The notes: generated by a model from the sequence alone, not told the origin. 44,543 bases of DNA from Desulfamplus sp. (GCA_015231615.1 JADGBE010000026.1:1-44543), one strand, 5' to 3'. Shown: positions 35,678 through 44,377, counted from the first letter of the stretch. Numbers and translations: made by a program.

Positions 35678-37327
35678 ATGACCTTGAAAATTCATCCGGC
35701 TGTCAATGATCTCAAAAACGATTATGATAAAGGGAAAATGAGCAGACGCGAATTTATCCGTTTTGCAACACTTCTTGGACTATCTGCTACAGCCGCTGGA
35801 CAGATGGCAGGACTTGCCTTTCCAACTAATGCGTCAGCTGCAGGGGCTATAAAACGTGGAGGAAAAATTCGTATTGCAGCTCCAGTTCATAAAGTTACCC
35901 ACCCAGCACAATTTTCATGGATTTGCCCAACTAACCAGCTTCGTCAGGTAGCAGAATATATGAGCTATACAGACGAAAATAATATCACCCATCCATACCT
36001 TCTTGAAAGTTGGGAGCCAAGTGCAGACCTCAAAACTTGGACACTCAATGTTAGAAAAGGGATAAAATTTAATAATGGCGATGACTTTACTGCTGATGAT
36101 GTAATTTTTACTTTTAAACAGTGGCTTGATAAAAATGTTGGCTCTTCAATGCTTGGAATGCTTGAAGGCTACCTTGATGCTAATGGTATTGAGAAGGTTT
36201 CTGACAGCAAGGTTGTTCTTCATCTTAAAACTGCTGAAATTGGAGTGCCTGAACACCTTTTCCACTATCCAGCCCTTGTATTGAACCATAAAACTTTTGA
36301 AGGCGATTTTATCAAAGCTCCACACGGCACAGGTCCATATATTTTGAAAGAGTTTGTTGAAGGCGAGCGTTGCGTTCTTGTAAGACGAAACGACTACAGA
36401 ATAAAAGGGGCTGATGGTAAGTCCCTGCCTTATCTTGATACAATTGAGTTTGTCGATATGGGGACAGAGACAGCCCCAATGATAGCTGCAATGCAAAGTG
36501 GCGAAATTGATATGATTGATCAAGGCGATATGAGTGGTCCAGAAGTTTATCAGGCTTTAAAAGGTAATCCAAAAGTCCAAATCTATCCTGTTGCAACTAA
36601 CCAGACAAGAGTGCTTAGAATGAGAGCTGACATGAAACCTTGGTCTGATAACCGTGTTCGTCAAGCACTAAAACTTTGCCAGAACCGTGAAAAGATACTT
36701 GCACTTGCCTATTTTGGTGAAGGAATGATAGGTCAAGATGTCCATGTTAGCCCAAAACATCCTGAATATTGCCCAATTGAAACGCCTAAATATGATCCTG
36801 AAAAAGCTAAAAAACTTCTTGCTGAAGCTGGCTATCCCAATGGAGTAGATGTTAATGTTGCAGTTGGGAGCGGCTGGAAAGAGATTGTAAGATATGCTGA
36901 AATTTTAAAAGAAGATGCGTTACCAGCAGGATTTAGAATAAATATTCAGACAATGCCCAATTCTCAATATTGGGAAAAATGGACAGAAGTTGATCTTGGT
37001 ATCACAACATGGGCACATCGTCCGCTTGGAACAATGGTTCTAAATCTTGGCTACACTTCTGACTCAAAAGGTGCACCAGCACCATGGAATGAATCAAAAT
37101 GGGTAGATAAAGAGTTTTCAGAGCTTCTTACTAAAGCTAATGGAACACTTGATGTTGAAGAGAGACGCAAAATATTCTGTCAGCTTGAGAAGATTCAACA
37201 AGAGAGAGGCTCTGCTGCAATTGCATTCTGGATAAATGTTTGGACAATAGCATCAAAGCGTGTTCAAGGTGTTATCTCTCACCCAAGTTTATATCTAAAA
37301 CTTGAAGATTTCTGGGTCAATGCTTGA
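35678..37327 (+). CDS. ABC-type oligopeptide/dipeptide substrate-binding protein, Tat-exported
   Basis: 549 residues. The N-terminus carries MSRREFIRF followed by hydrophobic LLGLSATAAGQMAGLAF and a likely AxA site (NASAA), a twin-arginine signal. The mature part is a family 5 solute-binding protein (SBP_bac_5): GGKIRIAAPV, LLESWEPSADLKTWTLNVRK, GIKFNNGDDFTADDV, and APHGTGPYIL. It would capture a peptide or similar ligand in the periplasm. ATG at 35678 is preferred over 35663, because GGAGGA (35665-35670) lies 7 nt before it. Two permease genes follow. Confidence 0.92.
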   Translation: MTLKIHPAVNDLKNDYDKGKMSRREFIRFATLLGLSATAAGQMAGLAFPTNASAAGAIKRGGKIRIAAPVHKVTHPAQFSWICPTNQLRQVAEYMSYTDENNITHPYLLESWEPSADLKTWTLNVRKGIKFNNGDDFTADDVIFTFKQWLDKNVGSSMLGMLEGYLDANGIEKVSDSKVVLHLKTAEIGVPEHLFHYPALVLNHKTFEGDFIKAPHGTGPYILKEFVEGERCVLVRRNDYRIKGADGKSLPYLDTIEFVDMGTETAPMIAAMQSGEIDMIDQGDMSGPEVYQALKGNPKVQIYPVATNQTRVLRMRADMKPWSDNRVRQALKLCQNREKILALAYFGEGMIGQDVHVSPKHPEYCPIETPKYDPEKAKKLLAEAGYPNGVDVNVAVGSGWKEIVRYAEILKEDALPAGFRINIQTMPNSQYWEKWTEVDLGITTWAHRPLGTMVLNLGYTSDSKGAPAPWNESKWVDKEFSELLTKANGTLDVEERRKIFCQLEKIQQERGSAAIAFWINVWTIASKRVQGVISHPSLYLKLEDFWVNA

Positions 37328-37405
37328 TAACAGGTCGGCTGCCGTTCTAACTTAAGTCCTAATTATACTTTTAATAGTCATAAATTGTATTATTATTAAA
37401 TTTTT

Positions 37406-37492
37406 CAGCCGTAGGCTAAAGCCATCGGCTGAAAAGTGTAAGTCCTCTTAAGAGGACTTTGATAAGTTAGCCCATAGCTTTAGCTTAGGGCG
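37406..37492 (+). repeat. REP-like three-hairpin element, copy B
   Basis: Modules in plus orientation: H1 CAGCCGTAGGC...CGGCTG (37406-37431), H2 palindrome AGTCCTCTTAAGAGGACT (37441-37458), H3 TTAGCCC...GGGCG (37467-37492). It sits between the binding-protein gene and the first permease, where it may stabilise the upstream mRNA or attenuate the permeases. Confidence 0.82.
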
Positions 37493-37560
37493 ATCATAAA
37501 TTAAAATCCACTTTGTTCCTGCTTATCAGAAAAAGGCATATTTGGAAGGTGTAAAGGCTT

Positions 37561-38922
37561 ATGGCAAAATTTATAATAAGACGTTTTTTTCTCCTTGTTC
37601 TCACCATGCTTCTTGTATCCATTGCTGTCTTTCTAATTGTTGAATCTTCACCCGGAAATATCGCTAAAAATGTTCTCGGAGCTTTTATCACTCCTGAGCA
37701 AGAGGCATCTTTTTTAGCACAGCAAGGATTAGATAAACCACTGTTCCAAAGATACTGGTTTTGGCTTGTAGGAAGTGATCGTGTAGCAGAGAGAAAATGT
37801 GGCTTTGAGCTTGAACGGATTGAAACTGAATCTGGATTTCAAGAGTGGTGGGCAAAAGGTGAAAACGGCTCATTAATGCGTTGGAATCTTGAAGGTGAAG
37901 ATTTAATTGTCTATATTAGAAAGCCTAATACAGAATCAAATAGTAATACCACATCAAATAACAAAGATTCCTCTTTAAATAGTAATTCAGAGATTACCAT
38001 TGAAAAACGTAAAGATAACGAAAGGTGGGTGAAAGCTAACGATGGTAGCTCTATCTTTTGGGGGATTGATAGAAATAACCATGCTGTTCTTTGGGTAAAA
38101 GGTGCGTCAAGTGAGGTGTGGAACTTTGTTGTTGGAACGGGCTGGATTAAAAGCAAAGGTGGTCCTCAAAGTTATATTCCGCTTAAAAAGGGATTCTTAC
38201 GCGGCGATTTTGGAGTATCTTTAAGAACAGGCAGACCCGTTGAAAAGAGTCTTTTTATTCGCCTTAGAAATTCTGTTGTGCTTGCAGGGATCGCATTTGT
38301 TGTTGTTATGCCTATTGCTCTTTTGCTTGGAATGGTTGCTGGAATTAATGAAGGTTCGTTCCAAGATAGATTTCTCTCTATTGCTGGTATGATTTTCTCT
38401 GTTATACCTGAATTTGCAACTGGTATTTTTCTAATTCTTATTATGTCCCACTGGCTTGAACTTGTTCCGGGTGCTTCTGTATTTGGCGAAAAAGCACCTT
38501 GGCAACGTCCTGACATGCTTATCCTTCCTGTTCTTACTCTCACCCTTATTGAGCTTGGTTATGTTCTTAGAATTACCCGGGCAAGCATGGCTGAGGTTAT
38601 GCGATCTGCTTATATCAGAACCGCATTTTTAAAGGGACTACCTTTTTGGAAGGTGATTTTTCGCCATGCTGCGAAAAATGCTTTAATTGCTCCAATTACT
38701 GTAATTATGCTCCATGTCAATTGGCTTATGGGTGGTATTGTTATTGTTGAGGTTGTGTTTGGCTATCCAGGGCTTGGGCAATATCTTCTTGATTCAGCAC
38801 TTTATAAAGATGTAAATGCTATTGAAGCTGGAACAATGATTATGGTGCTTCTTGCAGTTGGCACACAGTTATTTGCTGATGTTCTTTACACATTCTTAAA
38901 CCCAAGAATACGCTATTCGTAA
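37561..38922 (+). CDS. ABC importer permease (DppB/OppB-like) with a periplasmic insert
   Basis: 453 residues; DppB proteins are about 310-340. TM1 is residues ~8-28, then an insert of ~120 residues (about 70-195) separates it from the rest. GDFGVSLRTGRPV (near 218) and the EAA-like loop EVMRSAYIRTAFLKGLP (near 345) follow, with five more helices. The insert holds two related segments (SLMRWNLEGEDLIVYI and SIFWGIDRNNHAVLWV), separated by a Ser/Asn-rich linker, and would face the periplasm. It may contact the binding protein. Start ATG 37561; 233 bp and repeat copy B separate it from the binding-protein gene. Confidence 0.9.
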   Translation: MAKFIIRRFFLLVLTMLLVSIAVFLIVESSPGNIAKNVLGAFITPEQEASFLAQQGLDKPLFQRYWFWLVGSDRVAERKCGFELERIETESGFQEWWAKGENGSLMRWNLEGEDLIVYIRKPNTESNSNTTSNNKDSSLNSNSEITIEKRKDNERWVKANDGSSIFWGIDRNNHAVLWVKGASSEVWNFVVGTGWIKSKGGPQSYIPLKKGFLRGDFGVSLRTGRPVEKSLFIRLRNSVVLAGIAFVVVMPIALLLGMVAGINEGSFQDRFLSIAGMIFSVIPEFATGIFLILIMSHWLELVPGASVFGEKAPWQRPDMLILPVLTLTLIELGYVLRITRASMAEVMRSAYIRTAFLKGLPFWKVIFRHAAKNALIAPITVIMLHVNWLMGGIVIVEVVFGYPGLGQYLLDSALYKDVNAIEAGTMIMVLLAVGTQLFADVLYTFLNPRIRYS

Positions 38923-38947
38923 AATAATCTTTAAGGATAAAAGGTTT

Positions 38948-39895
38948 ATGGACAACACTAAAAGCACATCTGAAAAGAACCAAAATTCTAACTTAGATCA
39001 AAATATTGATGTTCCCAAAAAAGGCAAATTTCGTGATACTTTAAAAATACTTTTCTCATCAAAAGCAGCAACCATTGGGCTTATCCTTGTTCTATTCTGG
39101 GTGTTTGTGGCACTTCTTGCTCCTTACATAACCTCATACAGCCCAATGGAGCAAGATTGGAAATCACCAAACAAAGGACCATCAATTGCCCACCCGTTAG
39201 GAACTGACGAATTGGGTCGCGACATCTGGTCTCGCCTTGCTTATGGGGCAAGAATTGTCCTTATAGTTATGCCTATAAGCGAAAAATTGTGGATTCCTGG
39301 AGGAACCGCTATTTGGGGAGTAATTGCCGCTCTTTTTTGTGGGGCATCACTTGGACTTATAAGCGGATACAAAGGTGGTTGGGCAGATGAGATAATCATG
39401 CGTCTTCTTGATGCTATGATGTCAATTCCTGTAATTTTGCTCTACCTTATTATTGTGGCAGCACTTGGATCGTCTGCTGTTAATGTTGTTATTGCTATTG
39501 CCATTGTTGGAACCCCAGGAGTTGCGAGATTGGTAAGAAGTCTTACCCTTGATATAAGAACAAGAGATTACGTAAGGGCTGCTGAGACACGGGGAGAAAC
39601 TCTTTTGTATATCCTCTTTATGGAGATTCTGCCCAATGCAAAGGGTCCGATTATCATTGATGCAATGCTAAGGGTTGGATATGCCATTTTCGCAATGGGA
39701 ACGCTTGGATTTCTCGGGCTTGGTATGCCTCCACCATCACCAGATTGGGGAAGTATGGTTGCAAAGGGGAGAGAGTTCATACTTATTGGAAATCCTTGGG
39801 CATCACTTTGGCCCTCTCTTGCTATTGCATCTCTTGTTGTGGGGTTAAATCTTCTTGCTGATGGTTTGCGTGAAGAGTCTATGAGATACCAGTAG
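38948..39895 (+). CDS. ABC importer permease (DppC/OppC-like)
   Basis: 315 residues. The N-terminal TM is near 40-62. The DppC signature HPLGTDELGRDIWSRLAYG is present, followed by the permease core and the EAA loop YVRAAETRGET (about residues 200-210). GFLGLGMPPPSPDWGSM near the end is typical of the family. It starts 25 bp after the DppB-like gene. No ATP-binding genes follow: a 247-bp gap leads to an unrelated gene, so the ATPases must be encoded elsewhere. Confidence 0.93.
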   Translation: MDNTKSTSEKNQNSNLDQNIDVPKKGKFRDTLKILFSSKAATIGLILVLFWVFVALLAPYITSYSPMEQDWKSPNKGPSIAHPLGTDELGRDIWSRLAYGARIVLIVMPISEKLWIPGGTAIWGVIAALFCGASLGLISGYKGGWADEIIMRLLDAMMSIPVILLYLIIVAALGSSAVNVVIAIAIVGTPGVARLVRSLTLDIRTRDYVRAAETRGETLLYILFMEILPNAKGPIIIDAMLRVGYAIFAMGTLGFLGLGMPPPSPDWGSMVAKGREFILIGNPWASLWPSLAIASLVVGLNLLADGLREESMRYQ

Positions 39896-39955
39896 TAATC
39901 TTTTCTGATTCCTTATCCGTTATCGTTAATAACAATAAATAGAAGTTTGTATTAT

Positions 39956-39986
39956 AGTAGGCACAGAACACTGTTCTGTGCCTACT
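39956..39986. terminator. Palindrome after the ABC importer operon
   Basis: AGTAGGCACAGAACA (39956-39970) is perfectly complementary to 39972-39986 with one central base. It lies 60 bp after the permease stop and is followed by a short TATATTTAATC, so it could end the operon, though no strong T tract is present. The unusually perfect symmetry could also mark a miniature element. Confidence 0.5.
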
Positions 39987-40142
39987 TATATTTAATCATA
40001 GTTATACTGAATCTGAAAAAACAGGGCTAATAGGCTTGAAGAAGTTAGCCCTTAAGCTGTAATAAGTGAGTAAACACAGATTCAAACTAAACCAAAAATA
40101 TTAACCCAGCACTTCAACAAAAACAATGAAAGGAGCGGAAGA

Positions 40143-43100
40143 ATGTGTAAAAAAAATCCCAAATCAATGAACAACCACACCGTAAGAGCTGTAGTATTAA
40201 ACACAACCTACACAATGAAAATAATTGTGTTAGGTATAGTTTTATTCCAAGCAATGCTTTCCTATGCCAACGCTTATGACCGTATTGTTATGATTAAATG
40301 TTTAGGAGATGTTGAAGGTGTAAGGTATCTTAATGGTCATACTGAAACTGGAAAAGTAGAACTTGTTGCTGATAATTTTCAAACCAATCCGAACTATAGC
40401 GGTACAAAATGGCAGATTACTGAAGAAGGCTTTATTAAATGCTTAGGTGATGTTGAAGGTTCAAGGTATCTTAATGGTCATACTGAAACTGGAAAAGTAG
40501 AACTTGTTGCTGATAATTTTCAAACTAACCAGAACTATAGCGGTACTAAGTGGCAATTAATAACTGTAACTGCACCTTCATCTGACTGCACAGCCTCACC
40601 TAAAGAAATAACTGTGGTTGATGCTTCACAGGATATTTCTAAATCTCCTGTTATTTTCAATAATAATACGTTTACTCTTAATTTCCCTTCTTACTGCGAA
40701 CCCGTTGACATCTATTTTGCAATCGCTGCTCCTGATAACAAGCTAATTTTTATTGATTCAAACGGCAAACTGACGCTTGATTTTCTTCCATACACTGCTG
40801 GAGCAAAATCAGCGATTAAGTCCTCCTTTTCCGTTGCTGACTCTGCCCTTGCCACAGAGATTACGGGTAAATGTATGCTTTATTGGCTTGCTGCACCTGC
40901 AAACGGCGGGGATATTTTAGGTGTTATTAATGATGGGACTTATGAGTTTGGGTTTTATAATTTTGATGGAAATGTAGTTACGGGTGAATTACGAATTGTT
41001 TCTGTTGATGCTGATAATTTTATTCCTTTTGCACCGATTAAAATTAATATTGAAGATGTAAATAAAGAAATTTCTGATATAAAAAATTTTCGCGTAGTCT
41101 TTAATGACATAGAAGTTCCTGTTTATTCTGTATCTGATGATCTAAGGGTAATTGAAACCTTTATTCCATATATATTGGGGAATGTTAGCATTAAATTTAA
41201 TGATGGAAAAAATATTACTTCAAATGAAATTTTAGTATTGATCGAGAATAAAATTCCTTCTGCCGCTGAAATAGCTGCTGTAGAATCTAAAGTAATCAAT
41301 GATTTTGAGATAATGGTTACAGACATTCAGCAGCAATCCGCTCAACAAAATCTGTCTGCTGAAAGCAGTGCAGCTTATGCTGAAATTGAAAACGAGATAA
41401 AAGCAATAAAGATGCTCTGTGAAAGTATGCTCAGTAAAATGTTCTCAAAAGAAGAGCGTGAGCAGTTTTCATCATTAATGATAAATTCTGGTGCTATCAA
41501 CTTGAATGATTCAAAAGCAAAAAGAAGTGGTAATACATTTTCATCTTTTAACACATCATTGAAATATGAAAGTGTAATGAGTACACGTAAAATTTTAGAA
41601 TCTTCTAACAGAGATACTGCAATACTTGATTTTGATATTGAGGGAGAGTTAGCAGCATCATTATATAAGCCTGTTGCTGTATTATTAACTGTTATGAAAA
41701 TTGGTTTAGCAATACAAAAAGGAGCAACACAGCATGAGCCATCACTTTTAGAGTCATTTACTGTTACAATAAATGAGCCAACAGAAGGCTTTTATCGGAA
41801 CTCAGTACCACTTCCAACAACCAAATTTGTAGGAACGTTTGTTGGTATGACAATAGAATTCGAAGCCATAAGCAGTATGCTTGCTACTATTGCTTGGGAA
41901 ATTTCGTCATATGATGAATTTAAGAAAGATGGATTGCTTAATGAAATGTTATCTACAGCTTTAGATGGTTGGATGACAACGTTTCTTAAACAAGCTATTG
42001 CTGGAGATGCTAATATTGATGCAATAATTGAAGATATTAAAGCTATTTTTAAAAACATTGGAGAAGTAAAAAAATATGACAATGTTGAATTTAATATTAA
42101 AGATTTTCAGTCCACTATGGTTGACATTTCTGGTGGTGATGCTGGAGGAGCAAGTTGGAACAAAGATAATGGAGAAATAGAGCCAAGCAAACCCGGATCT
42201 TGTAAATTTAAGTTTACTATTATTGATACTTTAAAACCTAATGATAGTCAACTTGTTGATGGTGAATTAATATTTACAATTAAAAATCATATTCCAGAAT
42301 TGAAGTCAACACCGACATGTGTTGTAGATAAAAACGGGGAATGCAACTTTGTATTGGATTTAACGGATAAAGATAATGAATCTGATGAGATAGATCAAAT
42401 ATTTGCCAGTATAGACGAGGGCGGAGAACCACAAGCAGGTTCATGTACGGGAACTATTGAAAAGTATGGTTTTGAATATAGCTTTAATAAGTATAAATCA
42501 CCTATCGCAAACGATTTAAATGCAAATGTTGAGCCGGGAAAGAATGTAGTAATTAATTTAGAGGGTTTTCCAGCTACGGATATAAAAAGTGACAGTGTAA
42601 GAATAAAATATGGGGATCAATATGAGAATACCACAGTAGATGTGAATATCGATTTAAGTGCTGTATATAATGAATTTAATGGAAATGACAAATATAAGCG
42701 AGTCAATTATCACATAGCAGAAAGTCCTAAGATGGGAACGCTTCAACCAATTATAAATGGGAATCAGTTGGTATATGAGGCAAATCAGGATGCAGAAAAA
42801 GAAGATTTCTTTACTTATTGGGTGGAATATGAAGGTAAAACAAGTGAACCTGCAACTGTAACCATATCACTAACCACTGGCTGCAACTCCGATTTCACTA
42901 AATCCTTGGGCATGAACTTCGTTAAGATTGAAAATGGTTCAGAGACCTACTGCATGCAGACCACAGAGGTTACTCAAGGTCAATGGGCGGCAGTGATGGG
43001 AAGTAATCCGTCATACTTCACAGGCTGCGGGGAAAACTGTCCTGTTGAACAAGTATCATGGGATGATGCACAGGTGTTTATTGCTGCACTGAATGCAAAA

Positions 43101-43553
43101 GGAGAAGGAACATACTCTCTGCCGACCGAGGCACAATGGGAATATGCGGCTCGTGCCGGCTCTACAACTGATTTTGCCAATGGAGATATGGCAGTAGAGG
43201 GTTATAATAATTATTATTGCACAACTCCTCAACCCAATCTTGATGCAATGGGGTGGTATTGTGGAAATTCAGCAGTAACTTATCAGGGGTGTGTTACTCT
43301 TGGTCATTTTAGAGAATGTGTGGGGTCTCATTCCGTAGCTCAAAAGACTCCCAATGCATGGGACTTGTATGATATGCATGGTAATGTTTGGGAGTGGTGT
43401 CAGGACTTGTATGCTTCCTCGGGCTCGTACCGGGTTGTTCGTGGCGGCAGCTGGAACAACAGTGCTGACTACTGCAGGTCCGCGGCTCGCAGCGGCAACT
43501 ACCCCGACGGTCGCGACCACGATATCGGTTTCCGTCTGGTGAGGTTGCCTTAG
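40143..43553 (+). CDS. Large exported protein ending in an FGE/C-type-lectin domain; probable DGR target
   Basis: 1136 residues. A signal peptide with an extended N-region is likely (hydrophobic core ~25-40, cut after ANA). Two near-identical 47-residue units (about 51-138) resemble beta-trefoil repeats (CLGDVEGxRYLNGHTETG). A helical middle (about 380-640) and Ig/cadherin-like beta regions (about 680-905) follow. From ~915 it is an FGE-sulfatase/SUMF1-type domain: GMNFVKIENG, TTEVTQGQWAAVMG, SLPTEAQWEYAARAG, and YDMHGNVWEWCQD. It ends in RGGSWNN...GFRLVRLP. In DGR variable proteins this fold displays randomised residues; an FGE enzyme is less likely. Start ATG 40143 with AAGGAG 8 nt upstream. 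Confidence 0.85.
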   Translation: MCKKNPKSMNNHTVRAVVLNTTYTMKIIVLGIVLFQAMLSYANAYDRIVMIKCLGDVEGVRYLNGHTETGKVELVADNFQTNPNYSGTKWQITEEGFIKCLGDVEGSRYLNGHTETGKVELVADNFQTNQNYSGTKWQLITVTAPSSDCTASPKEITVVDASQDISKSPVIFNNNTFTLNFPSYCEPVDIYFAIAAPDNKLIFIDSNGKLTLDFLPYTAGAKSAIKSSFSVADSALATEITGKCMLYWLAAPANGGDILGVINDGTYEFGFYNFDGNVVTGELRIVSVDADNFIPFAPIKINIEDVNKEISDIKNFRVVFNDIEVPVYSVSDDLRVIETFIPYILGNVSIKFNDGKNITSNEILVLIENKIPSAAEIAAVESKVINDFEIMVTDIQQQSAQQNLSAESSAAYAEIENEIKAIKMLCESMLSKMFSKEEREQFSSLMINSGAINLNDSKAKRSGNTFSSFNTSLKYESVMSTRKILESSNRDTAILDFDIEGELAASLYKPVAVLLTVMKIGLAIQKGATQHEPSLLESFTVTINEPTEGFYRNSVPLPTTKFVGTFVGMTIEFEAISSMLATIAWEISSYDEFKKDGLLNEMLSTALDGWMTTFLKQAIAGDANIDAIIEDIKAIFKNIGEVKKYDNVEFNIKDFQSTMVDISGGDAGGASWNKDNGEIEPSKPGSCKFKFTIIDTLKPNDSQLVDGELIFTIKNHIPELKSTPTCVVDKNGECNFVLDLTDKDNESDEIDQIFASIDEGGEPQAGSCTGTIEKYGFEYSFNKYKSPIANDLNANVEPGKNVVINLEGFPATDIKSDSVRIKYGDQYENTTVDVNIDLSAVYNEFNGNDKYKRVNYHIAESPKMGTLQPIINGNQLVYEANQDAEKEDFFTYWVEYEGKTSEPATVTISLTTGCNSDFTKSLGMNFVKIENGSETYCMQTTEVTQGQWAAVMGSNPSYFTGCGENCPVEQVSWDDAQVFIAALNAKGEGTYSLPTEAQWEYAARAGSTTDFANGDMAVEGYNNYYCTTPQPNLDAMGWYCGNSAVTYQGCVTLGHFRECVGSHSVAQKTPNAWDLYDMHGNVWEWCQDLYASSGSYRVVRGGSWNNSADYCRSAARSGNYPDGRDHDIGFRLVRLP
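40293..40555 (+). repeat. Direct 141-bp tandem duplication
   Basis: Cores at 40293-40414 and 40434-40555 (122 bp each, period 141 bp, 47 codons) are nearly identical in DNA, including synonymous sites, so the duplication is recent or maintained by recombination. Confidence 0.85.
43417..43550 (+). other. Candidate DGR variable region at the 3' end
   Basis: In 43441-43500, 39 of 60 bases are G or C, far above the AT-rich rest of the gene. After GGSWNN, the differing codons (AGT GCT GAC TAC; GCT; AGC GGC AAC TAC; GAC GGT; GAC CAC GAT) all end in C or T and can come from AAY by changing only adenines, the signature of adenine-directed mutagenic homing. The constant codons between them (CGC, CCC, ATC GGT TTC CGT) fit a GC-rich template. 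No template repeat or reverse transcriptase is in the window. Confidence 0.65.
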
Positions 43554-43632
43554 TAACGCTTGGCAGGGTAGATAAAAGAGCCGAGACGGAGCAGCAAAGC
43601 CGAAGGGTCTTAATAGAATAACGCCATAAAAG

Positions 43633-43689
43633 AAGCCCTCTTAAGAGGGCTTGGGTGAAAATTAGCCCTGAGCTTTAGCTCTGGGGCGG
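43633..43689 (+). repeat. REP-like element, copy C (H2 and H3 only)
   Basis: H2 is AAGCCCTCTTAAGAGGGCTT (43633-43652) and H3 is TTAGCCCTGAGCTTTAGC and onward to GGGGCGG (43662-43689). H1 is missing, unlike copies D and E. Confidence 0.85.
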
Positions 43690-43733
43690 TAGGTGTTTGA
43701 ATCACGGATTGGCAGGATAGAAGGATAATTTAT

Positions 43734-43825
43734 AGCCGTGGGGCTGAAGCCCTCGGCTACAGGATAAAAGAAGCCCGCAAGCGGGCTTGGGTGAAAATTA
43801 GCCCTGAGCTTTAGCTCTGGGGCGG
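43734..43825 (+). repeat. REP-like element, copy D (upstream of RAYT)
   Basis: H1 AGCCGTGGGGCTG...CGGCT (43734-43758), H2 AAGCCCGCAAGCGGGCTT (43771-43788), H3 43798-43825. It ends 32 bp before the transposase ATG in the same orientation as copy E, so D and E flank the gene. Confidence 0.88.
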
Positions 43826-43857
43826 TAGGTGTTTGAATCACGGAATGAATAAAAATC

Positions 43858-44271
43858 ATGGCATTTTGGAAACTCTATTATCATATTGTATGGGGAACAA
43901 AAAATCGATTGCCATTAATCACAGAGCAAATGGAAGAACAACTATATAAATATATAACAATGAAGAGTGAAGAGCTAAAAAGCATTACCCATGCACTTGG
44001 CGGTATTGATGACCATATTCATCTTGTTGTATCCATTCCACCTGCATTATCTATTTCAGAATATGTCGGTAAAATAAAGGGCAGCAGCTCTCATTTTGTG
44101 AATCATAGATTTGATAATTCCCAATTTTTCGTTTGGCAGGAGAAATATGGTGTATTTTCGCTTGGCTCTAAACAGTTGGATGATGCTGTGGATTATGTGG
44201 TTAAACAAAAAGAGCATCACTATACAGGGTCAATCATACCTGTTTTGGAAAAATATGATGATAAAGATTAA
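43858..44271 (+). CDS. REP-associated tyrosine transposase (IS200-like, Y1)
   Basis: 137 residues of the Y1_Tnp (HUH) superfamily. The divalent-metal HUH motif is DDHIHLVVS (His53, His55). FFVWQEKYGVFSLG precedes the helix DDAVDYVVKQKEHH, where Tyr113 is the likely nucleophile that forms a 5' covalent link to single-stranded DNA. Full length for the family. No TnpB is present, and flanking REP-like copies in direct orientation mark it as a RAYT, which processes REP hairpins. The start is ATG 43858, with no clear Shine-Dalgarno. Domestication versus active mobility cannot be judged here. Confidence 0.9.
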   Translation: MAFWKLYYHIVWGTKNRLPLITEQMEEQLYKYITMKSEELKSITHALGGIDDHIHLVVSIPPALSISEYVGKIKGSSSHFVNHRFDNSQFFVWQEKYGVFSLGSKQLDDAVDYVVKQKEHHYTGSIIPVLEKYDDKD

Positions 44272-44281
44272 TTCAGATTGC

Positions 44282-44377
44282 AGCCGTGGGGCTAAAGCCC
44301 TCGGCTACAGGATAAGAGAAGCCCGCTTAAGCGGGCTTGGGTGAAAATTAGCCCTCTGAGCTTTAGCTCTGGGGCGG
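44282..44377 (+). repeat. REP-like element, copy E (downstream of RAYT)
   Basis: H1 AGCCGTGGGGCTAAAG...CGGCT (44282-44306), H2 AAGCCCGCTTAAGCGGGCTT (44319-44338), H3 44348-44377 with a 2-base insertion (CCCTCTGAG). TAGGTGTCTGAATCAGG follows, as after C and D. Confidence 0.88.

Larger units (their letters stand above)
43554..43857. other. Gap between the DGR-type target and the RAYT gene
   Basis: 304 bp with no ORF. It contains a GC-rich 43580-43612 segment just after the stop (possible homing-initiation or terminator sequence; unproven), repeat copies C and D, and TAGGTGTTTGAATCACGG repeated after each (43689-43706 and 43825-43842). Confidence 0.6.

Noticed and set aside
43269..43542. Overlapping Val/Ala/Thr-rich ORFs on both strands at the end of the FGE-domain gene
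   Set aside because: They are by-products of the GC-rich, stop-poor variable-region DNA; the plus-strand FGE frame explains the sequence and has clear domain motifs.
40143..43553. Active formylglycine-generating enzyme
   Set aside because: There is no sulfatase gene nearby, and the C-terminal codon pattern and exported multi-domain build fit a lectin-fold display protein better; catalytic Cys pairing could not be confirmed.
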